A DNA stretch of 8,114 nucleotides from Leptolinea sp. (GTDB lineage Bacteria > Chloroflexota > Anaerolineae > Anaerolineales > Anaerolineaceae), in assembly GCA_022837205.1 (NCBI GenBank), contig JALHEL010000073.1:1-8114 (forward strand). Direction: 5' to 3'. Below the pieces are notes generated by a model. The model had not been told where the DNA came from and made no database searches. It worked only from the letters and a program-made list of their open reading frames with translations. This document shows positions 6,178-8,114 of this stretch, one piece after another (within the stretch, counting starts at the first letter, position 1; each line of letters begins with the position of its first letter). Made by a program: the position numbers and the translations under genes.

Positions 6178-6963
6178 TCAATTTCGGGTCCAGATCAGAG
6201 AAACCCAGGATAACAAATATGGCAAACGCGATTGCCAAAATCCGTTATCATGCCCGCCGAAATGAATTTCAGCGGAATAAGGAAATCCTTCAAAAGTTAA
6301 TTGATTACAGAAAGTCTCGCTTTTCATTCGATAGGCATCCTCACTTCCCGAATCAATCAAGACCCGCAACGATCCGTTTTTTTGCTTCATCTGAGTAATC
6401 AACACATGGACTGTTTGGTCGTCGAAGGGAGAGCCGGGGAGGCTGAGCAATCCTACCGACCCGAAAATATCGGGGTGATTAAAAGCAATATCCGCTGCCC
6501 AAAGAGCCCCGCGGGACATTCCGGCGATCGCCCGGCAGGACGGGTCGGTGCAGGTGTGATACGTTTGGTCAACCCATGGGATGACAGATTCCAAAATCGC
6601 ACGATCAAAATCGGAATAAAAAAGATCTTGTAAATTTTCTTCTTCCCGAATTGTGATGACCAGAAAATACGGTAAAGTCAGATCCTTCCATCCGGCTTGC
6701 AAATCCTCGGACAAATGCAGATTATCCCAGACGGATTCATCCATATTTTGTCCGTGAAGCAAATAAAGGACCGGATACCCCTTGACAAGGCGTTTATCGT
6801 AACAGGGGGGAACATAAACCGAAAAATCGATATTTTTATTTAAGGATTCGGAAAAAATTTGAAAATGTTGTTTGTCCGGTGGATTTGTGCAATTCGCGAC
6901 AGCGGGGTGAAAAGATCGCAGGAAAAGAAATAAAAAAGAAAGAATGAATAATTTATTTTTCAT
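6178..6963 (-). CDS. Secreted alpha/beta-hydrolase esterase (PF00756, EstD/enterochelin-esterase-like)
   Basis: A 261-residue protein with a Sec signal peptide: MKNKLFILSFLFLFLR then HPAVA, with probable cleavage after Ala23 (AVA motif). Family features follow in order: the substrate-side strand SVYVPPCYDKR, the oxyanion stretch PVLYLLHGQNMDESVW (64-79), the nucleophile elbow GMSRG with Ser150, LIDSGSEDAYR with the likely acid Asp209 (Asp204 as alternative), and HFGGHDNGFWQSRLPYLL with catalytic His238. The triad is therefore complete. Five cysteines lie in the mature part (25, 54, 138, 143, 219); 138 and 143 flank the elbow and could form a disulfide outside the cell. PF00756 members include enterochelin esterases, S-formylglutathione hydrolases, feruloyl esterases and mycolyltransferases; the substrate cannot be named here. 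The Cys after AVAN is a poor lipobox (Asn at -1), so a lipoprotein is unlikely. It is the only minus-strand gene in the window. Confidence 0.88.
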   Translation of the reverse strand: MKNKLFILSFLFLFLRSFHPAVANCTNPPDKQHFQIFSESLNKNIDFSVYVPPCYDKRLVKGYPVLYLLHGQNMDESVWDNLHLSEDLQAGWKDLTLPYFLVITIREEENLQDLFYSDFDRAILESVIPWVDQTYHTCTDPSCRAIAGMSRGALWAADIAFNHPDIFGSVGLLSLPGSPFDDQTVHVLITQMKQKNGSLRVLIDSGSEDAYRMKSETFCNQLTFEGFPYSAEIHFGGHDNGFWQSRLPYLLSWVSLIWTRN

Positions 6964-6972
6964 CAGCGACTA

Positions 6973-6978
6973 ATTATA
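6973..6978 (-). promoter_or_regulatory. -10 box of the esterase gene; possible leaderless transcript
   Basis: On the minus strand a perfect TATAAT ends only 9 bases before the esterase ATG, with TAGTCGCTG between. A start site 6-8 bases after the box would leave a 5' leader of at most about three bases, and no Shine-Dalgarno is present. The -35 position at 17-18 spacing (AATGAT or AAATGA) is weak. Confidence 0.5.
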
Positions 6979-7039
6979 CCCATCCCTACTGGCCTATCAT
7001 TTTCGGTTTCATTAATCAATATCAATCAAAATTGCTGCA

Positions 7040-7048
7040 TGGTATACT
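7040..7048 (+). promoter_or_regulatory. Extended -10 promoter of the ybeD/L,D-transpeptidase unit
   Basis: TGGTATACT fits the extended -10 form TGnTATAAT with one mismatch in the hexamer (7043-7048). Such promoters need little -35 contact, which fits the lack of a TTGACA at 17 bases (the position reads TATCAA). It lies 21 bases before ATG 7070. An AAAGAGG ribosome binding site (7054-7060) falls between them, 9 bases before the ATG. Confidence 0.5.
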
Positions 7049-7069
7049 TCGACAAAGAGGTTATTATTT

Positions 7070-7351
7070 ATGACGGATCATCCACAATCAGAAGATTCAA
7101 AAGGTTTTACATTTCCCTGTGAGATGCCGATTCGAATTATCGGCGAAAATACAGAGGCTTTTGAAGAAGAGGTTATCGAGATTTTATCACACTATTTGCC
7201 GGAGGTAGCCCCGATCGATTTCAGAACTCGTATGAGTCGCGCCAATAATTATTGCTCAATCGCCTATACTTTTTATGCAGAATCCCGTGAACAGGTCGAG
7301 GGGATTTATCGTGAACTGTCCTTAAGCAAGCACGTGAAATGGGTTTTATAG
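7070..7351 (+). CDS. YbeD/DUF493 family protein
   Basis: A 93-residue protein with the DUF493 pattern: FTFPCEMPIRIIGENTEAFEEEVIEIL near the N-terminus (about 14-40), RMSRANNYCSIAYTFYAESREQVEGIYREL (about 54-83) and the ending KHVKWVL, matching the family ends of the type VKMVL. The fold is a small ferredoxin-like alpha/beta domain resembling ACT-type regulatory domains. In E. coli ybeD lies next to lipB and dacA, the latter a cell-wall carboxypeptidase; its function is unknown. Here it also stands beside a cell-wall enzyme gene, which begins one base after its stop. Start ATG 7070 has a reasonable AAAGAGG site. No enzymatic motif is seen, and no function is proposed beyond a possible regulatory or ligand-binding role. 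Confidence 0.82.
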   Translation: MTDHPQSEDSKGFTFPCEMPIRIIGENTEAFEEEVIEILSHYLPEVAPIDFRTRMSRANNYCSIAYTFYAESREQVEGIYRELSLSKHVKWVL

Positions 7352-7352
7352 C

Positions 7353-8114
7353 ATGAGTTTTCGATTTGATAAAAAGCCCGACAGGCGTGATTTTCTGAAA
7401 TTTGTCGGATTGGGAGCCGGTGCGCTTGCTTTTCGTCCGTATTACAGCGAAACGGAGTTTATTCCCTCGGGAGCGAAGACGGTGCGGGTGGCGATTGCCA
7501 ACCTGAGTGTTTACAAAGAACCGTGGGATGAAAGCGAAATTCTCTATCAAAAATTCAGAGACGATTTGCTCAACGTTTATTATGAAGTAAATTCGGAACA
7601 TGGCCCCGGCTATAATCCCATTTGGTATCGGGTGTGGGGCGGTTATGTACATTCCGGCCATACCCAAATTGTGGAGACCCGAATTAATGAAGTGGATTAT
7701 TCCGTTAATTCCACGCCGCTTCCCGGGAAGATCGGCGAAGTGACCGTTCCGTTTACCCAATCCAGGTTACACAACAGCAACGGAAGTTGGGAAGATGTTT
7801 TCCGGTTATATTATCAATCCGTCCATTGGGTGGTCGGTGTACAGGAGGGGCTTGACGGAAGGCCTTGGTACCGGATTAAGGATGAAATATTTGATGCCGA
7901 TCGGTTGGATTACTATGTGCCGGCAGAACATATTCGGATTGTTTCGGATGCGGAAATATCACCGATTTCTCCGGAAGTTCCCTGGAAAGAAAAAAGGATT
8001 GAGATTTCGATCGGGATGCAGCAATTGATCGCTTATGAATATGACCGGCCGGTTTTAAAGACAAAAGTTTCAACCGGCATTCCGTCCAGAAAAATTGAAG
8101 GACAAATTTCAACC
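7353..8114 (+). CDS. Tat-exported L,D-transpeptidase (YkuD domain), 3' end outside window
   Basis: A frame open to the right edge, 254 residues visible. ATG 7353 lies one base after the ybeD TAG with no ribosome binding site of its own, so coupled translation is likely. The N-terminus holds a Tat signal: D10-R-R-D-F-L-K16 followed by FVGLGAGALAF. The region 43-200 (VRVAIANLSVYKEP, NPIWYRVWGGYVHSGH, QEGLDGRPWYRIKDE) alternates short strands and resembles SH3-like or cell-wall-binding repeats. From about residue 214, KRIEISIGMQQLIAYEYDRPVLKTKVSTGIPSR is the typical start of a YkuD domain. The catalytic HxxxSHGC-type Cys motif lies beyond the window, so activity is not proven here. These enzymes form 3-3 cross-links or attach proteins to peptidoglycan outside the membrane. 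Tat export of such enzymes is, to my knowledge, common in Chloroflexota; an alternative is a different YkuD enzyme of unknown substrate. Confidence 0.82.
   Translation, partial: MSFRFDKKPDRRDFLKFVGLGAGALAFRPYYSETEFIPSGAKTVRVAIANLSVYKEPWDESEILYQKFRDDLLNVYYEVNSEHGPGYNPIWYRVWGGYVHSGHTQIVETRINEVDYSVNSTPLPGKIGEVTVPFTQSRLHNSNGSWEDVFRLYYQSVHWVVGVQEGLDGRPWYRIKDEIFDADRLDYYVPAEHIRIVSDAEISPISPEVPWKEKRIEISIGMQQLIAYEYDRPVLKTKVSTGIPSRKIEGQIST

Noticed and set aside
6174..6398. Small + strand frame after ribF containing MANAIAKIRYHARRNEF
   Set aside because: It resembles a basic ribosomal-type peptide at first sight, but it is antisense to the esterase C-terminus, has no family match I recognise and no good ribosome binding site. 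I do not take it for rpsO.
7221..7760. 179-residue minus-strand frame across ybeD and the L,D-transpeptidase
   Set aside because: Both + strand genes have clear family signatures, and the minus frame shows none.

Overview
The window carries the distal half of a bacterial transcription/translation operon, followed by a short accessory tail. Composition looks moderate in GC (mid-40s by eye). All genes are on the + strand except one convergent gene. An IF-2 of only about 594 residues, the missing ylxQ between ylxR and infB, the acidic and lysine-rich NusA-like tail, and a Tat-exported L,D-transpeptidase together suggest Chloroflexota, possibly Anaerolineae. That assignment is inference from gene style and was not tested by any search.

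Layout. Positions 1-585 hold the 3' end of a gene that is probably nusA. It is followed by ylxR/rnpM (586-885), infB (931-2715) and rbfA (2737-3123). A strong hairpin (3110-3138) sits on the rbfA stop codon. After a 126-base gap with a possible 22-codon leader ORF come an nrnA-like DHH phosphoesterase (3250-4242), truB (4311-5225) and ribF (5233-6168). This is the widely conserved nusA-infB-rbfA-nrnA-truB-ribF order. The proteins serve transcription elongation/antitermination, RNase P modulation, initiation, 30S maturation, nanoRNA/pAp recycling, tRNA psi55 formation and FMN/FAD synthesis.

After ribF the usual rpsO-pnp continuation is not seen. A secreted PF00756-type serine esterase lies convergently (6178-6963, minus strand). 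A 106-base divergent intergenic region (6964-7069) holds one perfect TATAAT facing the esterase and one extended -10 facing right. Rightwards lies a two-gene unit: a YbeD/DUF493 protein (7070-7351) and, one base later, a Tat-signal L,D-transpeptidase that runs off the end (7353 onwards).

Most of the window is ordinary housekeeping sequence. The points most worth a second look are the stop-in-loop hairpin of rbfA, the possible coupled leader peptide before nrnA, the possibly leaderless esterase promoter, the near-overlapping ybeD/L,D-transpeptidase pair, and a perfect 30-bp in-frame tandem duplication in the nusA tail. I saw no CRISPR array, insertion sequence, tRNA or rRNA, and nothing that amounts to a clearly undescribed multi-gene system.
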